Shown here piece after piece: positions 44,817-50,992 of a DNA stretch of 50,992 nt. The first letter of the stretch is position 1, and every line of letters begins with the position of its first letter. Source of the DNA: Ancalomicrobiaceae bacterium. Its GTDB lineage: Bacteria; Pseudomonadota; Alphaproteobacteria; Rhizobiales; Ancalomicrobiaceae. The notes under the pieces were generated by a model. The model saw nothing but the letters and a program-made list of their open reading frames with translations, was not told the origin of the DNA and made no database searches. A program made the translations under genes and the position numbers. The DNA lies in the NCBI GenBank assembly GCA_031291575.1, contig JARLIT010000337.1:1-50992 (forward strand), given 5' to 3'.

Positions 44817-45668
44817 TCAGAGGCTGGCCTGGGCTGCGGCGACGTCGGCTTCGAGGGCGCCTTGCGCCGCGAAGATGGCGTCCAAGAGCGCGTCGGCCGT
44901 GTCGCGGGCCGATGTGCCGGGATCGATCATCCTGGCCTTCTCGGCGCGGCTACCTGGGGCGAAGACGCGCTTGACCACGGTCGGCGAGCCGCGCAGGCCG
45001 CATTTGGTCAATTCTTCGATGCCGGCTTCGGCCGCCGTCCAGATCACGACTTGTGCCCGGGCGGCCTTCAGGGCATCGGCCATGGTGCCGCGACGGATGG
45101 TATTGGAGCCTTCCAGCATGGTGACAAGGCAGGGCAGCTGCGTGCGCAACTGCTGGATGCCGCCCTCGGCGCGGCGCTCGACCTCGATCAGCCTGGCTTC
45201 AGGGTCGACCGAGGCGATGCGCGAGACATAGGTCAGCTGCAGCAGGCCTAATCGTTTGGCGATGCCCGGCCCGACCTGGGCGGTGTCGCCGTCGATGGTC
45301 TGCTTGCCGGTAAAGACGATGTCGGGCGCCCCATAGGTCGCGCCGATCTTGGCTATGGCAGAGGCCAGCGCGAATGAGGTGGCCAGCGTGTCGGAGCCGG
45401 CGAAGTAGCGGTCGGTCAAGAGCACCGCCCGATCGGCGCCGAAAGCGAGCGCCTTTCGCAGCGTATCCTCGGCGTTCGGCGGCCCCATGGAGACAAGCGT
45501 CACCGAACCACCGTGGGCGTCGCGCAAGCGCAACGCCTCCTCGATGGCGAAGAGATCGTAGGGGTTGATGATCGTCGGTACGCCCTGGCGCATGATGGTG
45601 TTGGTCACCGGATGCACACGGATCTGGGCGCTATCGGGAACCTGCTTGATACAAACGACGATGTGCAT
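44817..45668 (-). CDS. fixA: electron transfer flavoprotein beta subunit FixA
   Basis: FixA is the beta subunit of FixAB. The 283-residue protein starts [18 protein letters not shown] and includes [38 protein letters not shown] and the FAD/AMP contact segment [19 protein letters not shown], all typical. GAGGA lies seven bases before the ATG at 45668. A sigma-54 promoter and a NifA upstream activating site lie upstream. The fixABCX group therefore is expected to be expressed under nitrogen-fixing conditions with nifB. Confidence 0.97.
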   Translation of the reverse strand: MHIVVCIKQVPDSAQIRVHPVTNTIMRQGVPTIINPYDLFAIEEALRLRDAHGGSVTLVSMGPPNAEDTLRKALAFGADRAVLLTDRYFAGSDTLATSFALASAIAKIGATYGAPDIVFTGKQTIDGDTAQVGPGIAKRLGLLQLTYVSRIASVDPEARLIEVERRAEGGIQQLRTQLPCLVTMLEGSNTIRRGTMADALKAARAQVVIWTAAEAGIEELTKCGLRGSPTVVKRVFAPGSRAEKARMIDPGTSARDTADALLDAIFAAQGALEADVAAAQASL

Positions 45669-45709
45669 GCTGGCGTCCTCGCAAGGATGTCCTGTCGAGG
45701 TCGGATGAC

Positions 45710-45724
45710 GCATGGCTCGTGCCA
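45710..45724 (-). promoter_or_regulatory. sigma-54 (-24/-12) promoter of fixABCX
   Basis: On the minus strand TGGCACG-N4-ATGC reads TGGCACGAGCCATGC, with the invariant GG and GC spaced as in the consensus TGGCACG-N4-TTGC. It lies 41 bases upstream of the fixA start. Confidence 0.85.
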
Positions 45725-45795
45725 ACTTTCCCGGATATATTAAGTAGTTGATTTATCGGTAGTATCCAATATCGCGTTTGACGAGACGGCGGATT

Positions 45796-45811
45796 TGTCG
45801 GAAACCGCACA
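45796..45811 (-). promoter_or_regulatory. NifA upstream activating sequence for fixA
   Basis: The site TGT-N10-ACA occurs as TGTCGGAAACCGCACA on the plus strand, about 72 bases upstream of the -24 element. The motif and spacing match NifA binding sites. Confidence 0.85.
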
Positions 45812-46407
45812 TGTCGTCGTCGCGTTGCATGCGACAGCGTCGTCTGAGATCGACGCGAGCCTCGGCCGACCCGCGCCGGGCGAAAGCGGCGAATGGCGTC
45901 GGGCCGCAGCCGATCCGACCAATGCGCGCGCATGGCCATTGCCATCGGTGATACCAATCTACGATCACCGGCTCTCTTCCCGGCCGACTCGGCGCCACGG
46001 TCGGCGGGCAAAGGTCGGGCTCCAGGGCCGTCGGCGCTCGGCAGGCACCGGTTCCGGCCGCCGCGCGCGCTGGCAAGCGGCGATCGCGACTGCTATCGCC
46101 TAGCCGGCAGCTTGCATCGAATTCGAAGCCCATATGGTGATGATACGTATTCTTGCTAATGGAACTTCTTCGTATTTTGCCAGCAAAATGGGCAAGATCG
46201 GCATTGGCTGAATGATATTCGGGCGTGACAGGCAATATAGATCGCCTGATGATGTTGTTGCGCGTTGTTGGAATTCGGTTCCTCCGCGTCGAGACTCCAA
46301 GAAAAAATCATAACACTTTTCGTTAACGGCCGTAGACCGATACGGTCGCCGGACTCGATGGTGATGATTTTGCCCAGGCGGTCAAATCCGCTCCGAGAGG
46401 TGTGCAA
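45812..46407. other. fixA-nifA divergent region, remaining upstream part
   Basis: This 596-base stretch between the fixA activating site and nifA holds no convincing gene. Its right part (about 46120-46330) is AT-rich relative to its surroundings and contains the perfect inverted repeat at 46174-46189. No TGT-N10-ACA site or clear -24/-12 promoter was found for nifA, so its promoter is probably of another type. A consensus FixK/Fnr box (TTGAT-N4-ATCAA) was not found either. Confidence 0.4.
46174..46189. promoter_or_regulatory. inverted repeat upstream of nifA
   Basis: ATTTTGC-CA-GCAAAAT is a perfect palindrome 218 bases upstream of the nifA start, in an AT-rich segment. It could be an operator for the oxygen or nitrogen control of nifA. 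The binding protein is unknown. Confidence 0.35.
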
Positions 46408-48207
46408 ATGGCTCTGAGTTTGCTTGAAGCGGATTCGCCAGCCGTCACGACCTTGGTGCCCCGCGCGACGCCGCGCACCGCGCGCACGTCGGCGGAGATG
46501 GCGCTGTTCGGCATCTACGAGATTTCGAAAATCCTCGCCACGCCGATGCGGCTCGAAGTGACGCTCGCCAGCGTCGCCAATATCCTCACCTCGTTTTTAC
46601 AGATGCGGCGCGGCGTCATCGTCGTGCTCGACGGCGACGGGGAGCCGGAGATCGTCGCCACCGGCGGCGTCAGCCGCGTCATCAAGGGCAAGACGCTGAA
46701 ATCCATCCCGCAGCCGGTCATCGACCGCATCGTCGCCACCGCCACCCCGGTGGTGGTGCAGGACGTGGCCAGCGATCCAATGTTCGCCGAGGCCGATTGG
46801 CAGGATGGCGACGACCGCCCAGCGGAGACTCGCGTCTCCTTCATCGGCGTGCCGATCAAGGGCGGCAACGGACAGGTACTCGGCACGCTCTCCATCGACC
46901 GTGTCTGGGACGGCAGCGTCGTCTTCCGCCTCGACGAGGATCTGCGCTTTCTCGCCATGGTCGCCAATCTGGTCGGCCAATCGGTCAGAATGCATCGCAT
47001 TCTCGCCGCCGACCGGCAGCGCCTCATCGACGAACAGAACCGGCTGGAAAAGGCACTCCACACCGTGCCGGCGCGCCCGACCCCGCGCATGGGCGGCATC
47101 GTCGGCGACAGCCGGCCGATCAAGCGGGTAATGGAGCGCATCGCCATCGTCGCGCCAACCAATTCCACCGTGCTGTTGAGAGGCGAGAGCGGCACCGGCA
47201 AGGAGATGTTCGCCCGCGCCATCCACGAACTCAGCCGGCGCAAGGCCAAGCCCTTCATCAAGCTCAATTGCGCCGCCATGGCCGAAAGCGTGCTGGAGAG
47301 CGAGTTGTTCGGCCACGAGAAGGGGGCGTTCACCGGCGCGCTCGCCACCAAACCCGGCCGCTTCGAAATGGCGCACGGCGGCTCGCTCCTCCTCGACGAA
47401 ATCGGCGAAATCTCGCCGGCCTTCCAGTCGAAACTATTGCGCGTGTTGCAGGAGGGCGAATTCGAACGGGTCGGCGGCACCAAGACGCTGAAGGTCGACG
47501 TCAGGCTCATCTGCGCCACCAACAAGGATTTGGAGGACGCGGTCCGCAAAGGCGAATTCCGCGCCGACCTCTACTACCGCATCAACGTGGTGCCGATCTT
47601 CCTGCCCGCGCTGCGCGACCGGCCGGGCGACATCCCCCTGCTCGCCCATTCTTTCCTCGACCGGTTCAACGCGGAGAACGGTCGCCGGCTGCAATTCACC
47701 AAATCGGGCACCGACCTCATTTCGAAGTGCTACTTCCCCGGCAACGTGCGCGAACTGGAAAACTGCATCCGCCGCACCGCGACGCTCGCCCCTGGCGAGG
47801 TGCTCGGTCGTGACGATTTTGCCTGCGCGCACGGCGAGTGCCTGTCGGCGGTGTTGTGGACGGGAATCAAGCGGCACGAGGATGACCCGGTCTCGGCGCT
47901 GGCCGCCGGCGAGGGCATCCGTCCGCTCGGCAGCCGACCGCAGGTGCATGCATCGGCACCGCCGTCGGCCGACGCGGCCGAGGCGCATGTGGTGGCCGAG
48001 GTGGATCATGGGTCCCATGCCTGCGAGCATGCCGGCGGCGGCGATTGCCCGGCGTTGCAGTCGCGGCTGACGGAGAAGGAACGGCTGATCGACGCGATGG
48101 AGCGCTCCGGCTGGGTGCAGGCCAAGGCCGCCCGCCTCCTCGATCTGACGCCGCGCCAGATCGGCTACGCCTTGAAGAAGTACAACATCGAGATGAAACG
48201 GTTCTGA
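46408..48207 (+). CDS. nifA: nitrogen-fixation transcriptional activator NifA
   Basis: NifA activates sigma-54 nif/fix promoters. The 599-residue protein has an N-terminal GAF domain (about 35-200), an AAA+ domain with Walker A GESGTGKE (259-266), GAFTGA (306-311) and Walker B LLLDEIGE (D330, E331), and a C-terminal Fis-type HTH (about 555-592, ending [10 protein letters not shown]). It carries the redox-sensitive motif C441-x11-C453-x19-C473-x4-C478, typical of oxygen-sensitive rhizobial NifA. The linker (about 520-547) is rich in His and Cys (H527, H534, H537, C539, H541, C547), unlike typical linkers. The ATG at 46408 has GAGAGG seven bases upstream; a GTG six bases earlier is the alternative. 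Confidence 0.97.
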   Translation: MALSLLEADSPAVTTLVPRATPRTARTSAEMALFGIYEISKILATPMRLEVTLASVANILTSFLQMRRGVIVVLDGDGEPEIVATGGVSRVIKGKTLKSIPQPVIDRIVATATPVVVQDVASDPMFAEADWQDGDDRPAETRVSFIGVPIKGGNGQVLGTLSIDRVWDGSVVFRLDEDLRFLAMVANLVGQSVRMHRILAADRQRLIDEQNRLEKALHTVPARPTPRMGGIVGDSRPIKRVMERIAIVAPTNSTVLLRGESGTGKEMFARAIHELSRRKAKPFIKLNCAAMAESVLESELFGHEKGAFTGALATKPGRFEMAHGGSLLLDEIGEISPAFQSKLLRVLQEGEFERVGGTKTLKVDVRLICATNKDLEDAVRKGEFRADLYYRINVVPIFLPALRDRPGDIPLLAHSFLDRFNAENGRRLQFTKSGTDLISKCYFPGNVRELENCIRRTATLAPGEVLGRDDFACAHGECLSAVLWTGIKRHEDDPVSALAAGEGIRPLGSRPQVHASAPPSADAAEAHVVAEVDHGSHACEHAGGGDCPALQSRLTEKERLIDAMERSGWVQAKAARLLDLTPRQIGYALKKYNIEMKRF

Positions 48208-48240
48208 GCCAGCGGCCCGTCTCCTGCCGCCGACTCGTAT

Positions 48241-48280
48241 GCACCGCCCTGCCCTCGCAGGGCGGTGCAGTCGTTTTGGG
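48241..48280 (+). terminator. Rho-independent terminator of nifA
   Basis: A 12-base-pair stem GCACCGCCCTGC/GCAGGGCGGTGC with a CCTC loop (48241-48268) is followed by AGTCGTTTTGGG. It lies 33 bases after the nifA stop codon. Confidence 0.85.
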
Positions 48281-48343
48281 GCAGTCGTGTCGGTTGCCGT
48301 CGCCATCGAGCCCTGGGTAGACTGGTGCATGGGGGACGAGCCG

Positions 48344-48775
48344 ATGCCCATGCCGATGGAACTGCAGCACGCCTCCGACGATTTCGAACGGTTCCTGGCC
48401 GAGGCACGCGACCACGCCGACCTTAGCACTCGCAATCAGACCTACACGATGGTCGAAGCGGTGTTGAAGACCTTCCGCCGCCGGCTGCCGCTGAAAGACG
48501 CCATCGGCTTTGCCGGCGGACTGCCGCCGATCCTGCGCGCCATCTTCGTTGCCGACTGGGACATCGAGGCTCCGCCCGTCCCGTTCGCCGACCGCTCCGC
48601 GCTCGCGACAGAAGTGCGGGCGTTTCGCCAGAACCACAATTTCGCCCCCGACAACGCCATTGCCGCCGTCGCCCGGGCGCTGCGCGCCCATGTCGACGCG
48701 GCGGCGTTCGAGCGGCTGCTGGCGACATTGCCGGAGGGCGCGGCGGAATACTGGGCGGCGGATAGCGAGGACTGA
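48344..48775 (+). CDS. DUF2267 family protein
   Basis: This helical protein of about 143 residues matches DUF2267 (PF10025), with ASDDFERFLAEARDHADL, TYTMVEAVLKTFRRRL, PPILRAIFVADWD, LATEVRAFRQNHN, and AVARALRAHVDAAAFERLLATLPE, which form two repeated helical halves. The function of the family is not known. The start is uncertain among ATGs at 48329, 48344 and 48356; 48344 is used because GGGGGA lies seven bases upstream. It lies between nifA and nifB, after the nifA terminator, so it probably has its own promoter. Its link to nitrogen fixation is untested. Confidence 0.82.
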   Translation: MPMPMELQHASDDFERFLAEARDHADLSTRNQTYTMVEAVLKTFRRRLPLKDAIGFAGGLPPILRAIFVADWDIEAPPVPFADRSALATEVRAFRQNHNFAPDNAIAAVARALRAHVDAAAFERLLATLPEGAAEYWAADSED

Positions 48776-48782
48776 CTGCATT

Positions 48783-48797
48783 CCGTCATTGCGAGCG
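48783..48797 (+). repeat. half copy of the palindromic repeat family
   Basis: CCGTCATTGCGAGCG matches one arm of the 13215-13295 and 21104-21176 repeats. The other arm is absent. It lies 33 bases upstream of the nifB NifA site. Confidence 0.7.
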
Positions 48798-48830
48798 GCG
48801 ATCGGGACGGATGCGCATCTAGCGCGCCCC

Positions 48831-48846
48831 TGTCACCATCCCGACA
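48831..48846 (+). promoter_or_regulatory. NifA upstream activating sequence for nifB
   Basis: TGT-N10-ACA occurs as TGTCACCATCCCGACA, 72 bases upstream of the nifB sigma-54 promoter. An imperfect second site TGTCGGAAACCCGCGTC starts at 48852 and resembles the fixA site. Confidence 0.85.
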
Positions 48847-48918
48847 TCCGCCTGTCGGAAACCCGCGTCAGAACCCCGACAAACACGTCAACACGCTGAT
48901 TTAACATGAGTATATTTC

Positions 48919-48934
48919 TGGCACAGCGCTTGCT
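48919..48934 (+). promoter_or_regulatory. sigma-54 (-24/-12) promoter of nifB
   Basis: TGGCACA-N4-TTGCT reads TGGCACAGCGCTTGCT, a near-perfect -24/-12 promoter, 38 bases upstream of the nifB start. Confidence 0.93.
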
Positions 48935-48972
48935 CTCTCCTCCCTGCAACTCATTCGAGGGGAGTGAATGCG

Positions 48973-50463
48973 ATGAACCAGCCGCTGATCACGCTCGACA
49001 GTCTCATTGAGCCGATCGACTTCGATGCTCTGACCAGGACCGCGCAATCCGGTGGCTGCTCGACGTCCTCCTGTGGATCCTCCGCCAAGCCGGACGACAT
49101 GGATGCGGCGATCTGGGACAAGGTCAAGGACCACCCGTGCTACTCGGAAGAGGCGCACCACTATTTCGCCCGCATGCATGTGGCGGTGGCGCCGGCCTGC
49201 AACATCCAGTGCAACTACTGCAACCGTAAGTACGATTGCGCCAACGAGAGCCGGCCGGGCGTCGTCTCGGAGAAGCTCACCCCCGATCAGGCGGTCAGGA
49301 AGATTATCGCGGTCGCCAACGAGGTGCCACAGCTGTCGGTCCTCGGCATCGCCGGCCCGGGTGACAGTTGCTACGACTGGAAGAAGACCAAGGCGACGTT
49401 CGATGCCATCGTCAAGGACATCCCCGACATCAAATTATGCCTGTCGACCAATGGCCTGGCACTGCCCGACCATGTCGACGAGCTGATGGAGATGAACGTC
49501 GACCACGTCACCATCACCATCAACATGGTCGATCCCGAGATCGGCGCGAAAATCTATCCGTGGATCTTCTATCAGAACCGGCGCTGGACGGGCGTCGAGG
49601 CCTCGAAAATCCTGCACGAGCGGCAAATGCTCGGCCTGGAAATGCTCACCCAGCGCGGCATCCTCACCAAGATCAACTCGGTGATGATCCCTGGCATCAA
49701 CGACGAGCATCTCCTCGAAGTCAACAAATGGGTGAAACAGCGCGGCGCCTTCCTGCACAACATCATGCCGCTGATCTCGGCCGCCGAGCACGGCACGCAT
49801 TATGGCTTGACCGGCCAGCGCGGCCCGAAGCCGATGGAATTGAAGGCGCTGCAGGACCAGCTCGAGGGCGGCGCCAAGCTGATGCGGCATTGCCGCCAGT
49901 GCCGCGCCGACGCCGTCGGGCTTCTGGGCGAGGACCGCGGGCAGGAATTCACGCTTCAACAGATCCCGGAGGAAGTCTCCTACGATCCGTCGAAGCGCGA
50001 GGCCTATCGCGAGGTCGTGGCGCGCGAGCGCGGCGACCAGCTCTCCGCCAAGTCGGACGCGGTCGATACCATCAAGTCGATCGCCCAGGAGTCCGGCGGC
50101 GGCTCGCTGCTGGTCGCAGTCGCCACCAAGGGCGGCGGCCGCATCAACGAGCATTTCGGCCATGCCAAGGAATTCCAGGTCTACGAGGCGACGCCGAAAG
50201 GCATTCAATTTGTCGGTCACCGCAAGGTCGAAAACTACTGCATGGGCGGTTTCGGCGAGGACGCCAGCTTGGAGGGCATCATCGAGATGCTCGATGGCAT
50301 CAACCTGGTGTTGTGTTCCAAGATCGGTGGCTGTCCGGAGGACATGCTGAAAGAGGCCGGCATCCGCGCCACCGACGCCTATGCCTTCGACTACATCGAG
50401 GCGGCCATCGGCCGCGAATATGCGGAGACCTTCGGCGTGGAACTCGAAGCAGCCGTCGCCTGA
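48973..50463 (+). CDS. nifB: nitrogenase cofactor biosynthesis protein NifB (radical SAM)
   Basis: NifB fuses two [4Fe-4S] units and inserts the central carbide to make NifB-co, the precursor of FeMo-co. The 496-residue protein has the radical SAM motif C76-x3-C80-x2-C83 (CNIQCNYC), followed by STNGL and MIPGIND segments, HCRQCRADAVGLLGEDR with ligand cysteines for cluster units, and a C-terminal NifX/NafY-like domain (from about residue 375, VAVATKGGGRINEHFGHA). The start at 48973 is chosen because GAGGGGAG lies eight bases upstream; a GTG three codons earlier also fits. A sigma-54 promoter and NifA site lie upstream, and fdxN follows. Confidence 0.97.
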   Translation: MNQPLITLDSLIEPIDFDALTRTAQSGGCSTSSCGSSAKPDDMDAAIWDKVKDHPCYSEEAHHYFARMHVAVAPACNIQCNYCNRKYDCANESRPGVVSEKLTPDQAVRKIIAVANEVPQLSVLGIAGPGDSCYDWKKTKATFDAIVKDIPDIKLCLSTNGLALPDHVDELMEMNVDHVTITINMVDPEIGAKIYPWIFYQNRRWTGVEASKILHERQMLGLEMLTQRGILTKINSVMIPGINDEHLLEVNKWVKQRGAFLHNIMPLISAAEHGTHYGLTGQRGPKPMELKALQDQLEGGAKLMRHCRQCRADAVGLLGEDRGQEFTLQQIPEEVSYDPSKREAYREVVARERGDQLSAKSDAVDTIKSIAQESGGGSLLVAVATKGGGRINEHFGHAKEFQVYEATPKGIQFVGHRKVENYCMGGFGEDASLEGIIEMLDGINLVLCSKIGGCPEDMLKEAGIRATDAYAFDYIEAAIGREYAETFGVELEAAVA

Positions 50464-50547
50464 CGCACTCCATCTGCCCGAACCGTCAGGCTCGGGCATC
50501 CCCGCCGCTCCAAGAACGGACAGCCTTTCAACGACGGAGACAAGACC

Positions 50548-50748
50548 ATGGCGTTCAAGATTGTCGTTTCCCAGTGCACCGTCTGCGGCGCCTGCGAGTT
50601 CGAGTGCCCCTCGGGGGCGATCAAGTTCAAGGGCGATACCTACGTCATCGACGCGAAGAAATGCACGGAGTGCGAGGGATCGTTCGATACCCAGCAGTGC
50701 AACGCCGTCTGCCCGGTGCCGAATACCTGCATCAAGGCGGCCGCCTGA
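50548..50748 (+). CDS. fdxN: 2[4Fe-4S] ferredoxin FdxN
   Basis: This 66-residue ferredoxin is likely to carry electrons to nitrogenase or to NifB. The first cluster motif is C10-x2-C13-x2-C16-x3-C20-P. The second is C39-x2-C42-x8-C51-x3-C55-P, with the longer spacing typical of the FdxN/nitrogenase-linked ferredoxins; an extra C61 lies near the end. A GGAGA ribosome site precedes the ATG at 50548. It lies 84 bases after nifB, in the order nifB-fdxN conserved in rhizobia. Confidence 0.95.
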   Translation: MAFKIVVSQCTVCGACEFECPSGAIKFKGDTYVIDAKKCTECEGSFDTQQCNAVCPVPNTCIKAAA

Positions 50749-50761
50749 CTGGACGATAGCC

Positions 50762-50992
50762 ATGCAAGCCGCGCGGGAAGACGACGACGCGCCGACCGAC
50801 TGGCTGGGCAATCCGGTGAGCTGCACCGATTGCCCGCACGAGGAAAGCCGTGCCAAGGGCCTGTGCGATCTCGGCCGCACCTGCGTCAAGGATCGGCGCG
50901 GAAAGCGGATCTATCGGTTCTTCGCCGCCAATCCGCTAGAAGCCGAGCGCTACCTCGATCATCCCTATTTCGAGGTCAGAGCTTTGGCCGCC
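50762..50992 (+). CDS. 4Fe-4S cluster-binding leucine-rich-repeat (LRV-like) protein, N-terminal fragment
   Basis: The gene runs off the right edge; 77 residues are visible. The sequence has C21-x2-C24-x10-C35-x5-C41, followed by KDRRGKRIYRFFAANPLEAERYLDHPYFEVRA, matching the N-terminal FeS domain (LRV_FeS, PF05484) of proteins found with nif genes. The function is not established. It starts 13 bases after fdxN and is likely in the same operon. Confidence 0.8.
   Translation, partial: MQAAREDDDAPTDWLGNPVSCTDCPHEESRAKGLCDLGRTCVKDRRGKRIYRFFAANPLEAERYLDHPYFEVRALAA

Noticed and set aside
45812..46407. NifA autoregulatory site upstream of nifA
   Set aside because: The TGT triplets there lack an ACA at the ten-base spacing; only the fix-side site fits.
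49368..50759. A 463-codon frame over nifB and fdxN
   Set aside because: It is a shifted frame within clearly identified nif genes.
1..50992. CRISPR array, tRNA or rRNA genes
   Set aside because: No series of evenly spaced direct repeats and no cloverleaf or rRNA sequence was recognised by eye; a covariance-model search could still find a tRNA or small RNA.

Overview
The window is GC-rich, densely coding DNA from an alphaproteobacterium. A member of the Hyphomicrobiales (Rhizobiales) is the best fit: the gene content includes Irr, DUF1127, a short 206-residue GpmA, a FixABCX/NifA/NifB/FdxN set with the redox-type NifA cysteine motif, a phasin, and a fabA-fabB-fabI group divergent from irr. 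A free-living or plant-associated diazotroph (for example a Pleomorphomonas-like genus) would match, but that is inference. No rRNA, tRNA, CRISPR array, transposase or prophage gene was seen.

Region 1 (1-9.8 kb) is a replication and housekeeping block, mostly on the minus strand: the start of dnaN at the left edge, then pyrF, nth, a divergent DUF2244/VOC pair, gpmA, dapB, dnaA, a rhodanese, rpsT, an enoyl-CoA hydratase and fpg. A roughly 600-bp AT-richer gap between the rhodanese and rpsT has DnaA-box-like sequences and three strong consecutive hairpins. It is a candidate origin or structured RNA locus. dnaA and dnaN are about 4.7 kb apart with genes on both strands between them.

Region 2 (9.9-26 kb) holds ubiE-ubiB, a two-domain AprI-like secreted protein, a PPOX protein, DUF4202, a PiT phosphate transporter with a Pho-box-like sequence, a CorA/ZntB-type transporter, a divergent LysR/epimerase pair with a palindromic operator, a photolyase, lepA, recR, and an aminotransferase-cupin pair. 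Two copies and a half copy of one palindromic repeat family occur in the window.

Region 3 (26-35.4 kb) carries fabA, fabB and fabI divergent from irr, an XRE-cupin regulator, an aldo/keto reductase, a DUF1127 small protein, and a divergent pair resembling inositol dehydrogenase and IolE. The gap between the last two contains a GGAA-N6-TTCC site matching the rhizobial IolR motif.

Region 4 (35.5-41.3 kb) has a large membrane-anchored Ser/Thr kinase-like protein, a GtrA protein, a GT-C-like polytopic membrane protein and a phasin.

Region 5 (41.7-51 kb) is the nitrogen-fixation segment. fixABCX is on the minus strand with a sigma-54 promoter and a NifA upstream site. nifA is divergent from it. 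A DUF2267 gene, nifB (with its own NifA site and sigma-54 promoter), fdxN and the start of a 4Fe-4S LRV protein gene follow. NifA would activate both the fix and nifB promoters; FixABCX supplies low-potential electrons to nitrogenase, and NifB makes the FeMo-co precursor. The nitrogenase structural genes are not in the window.
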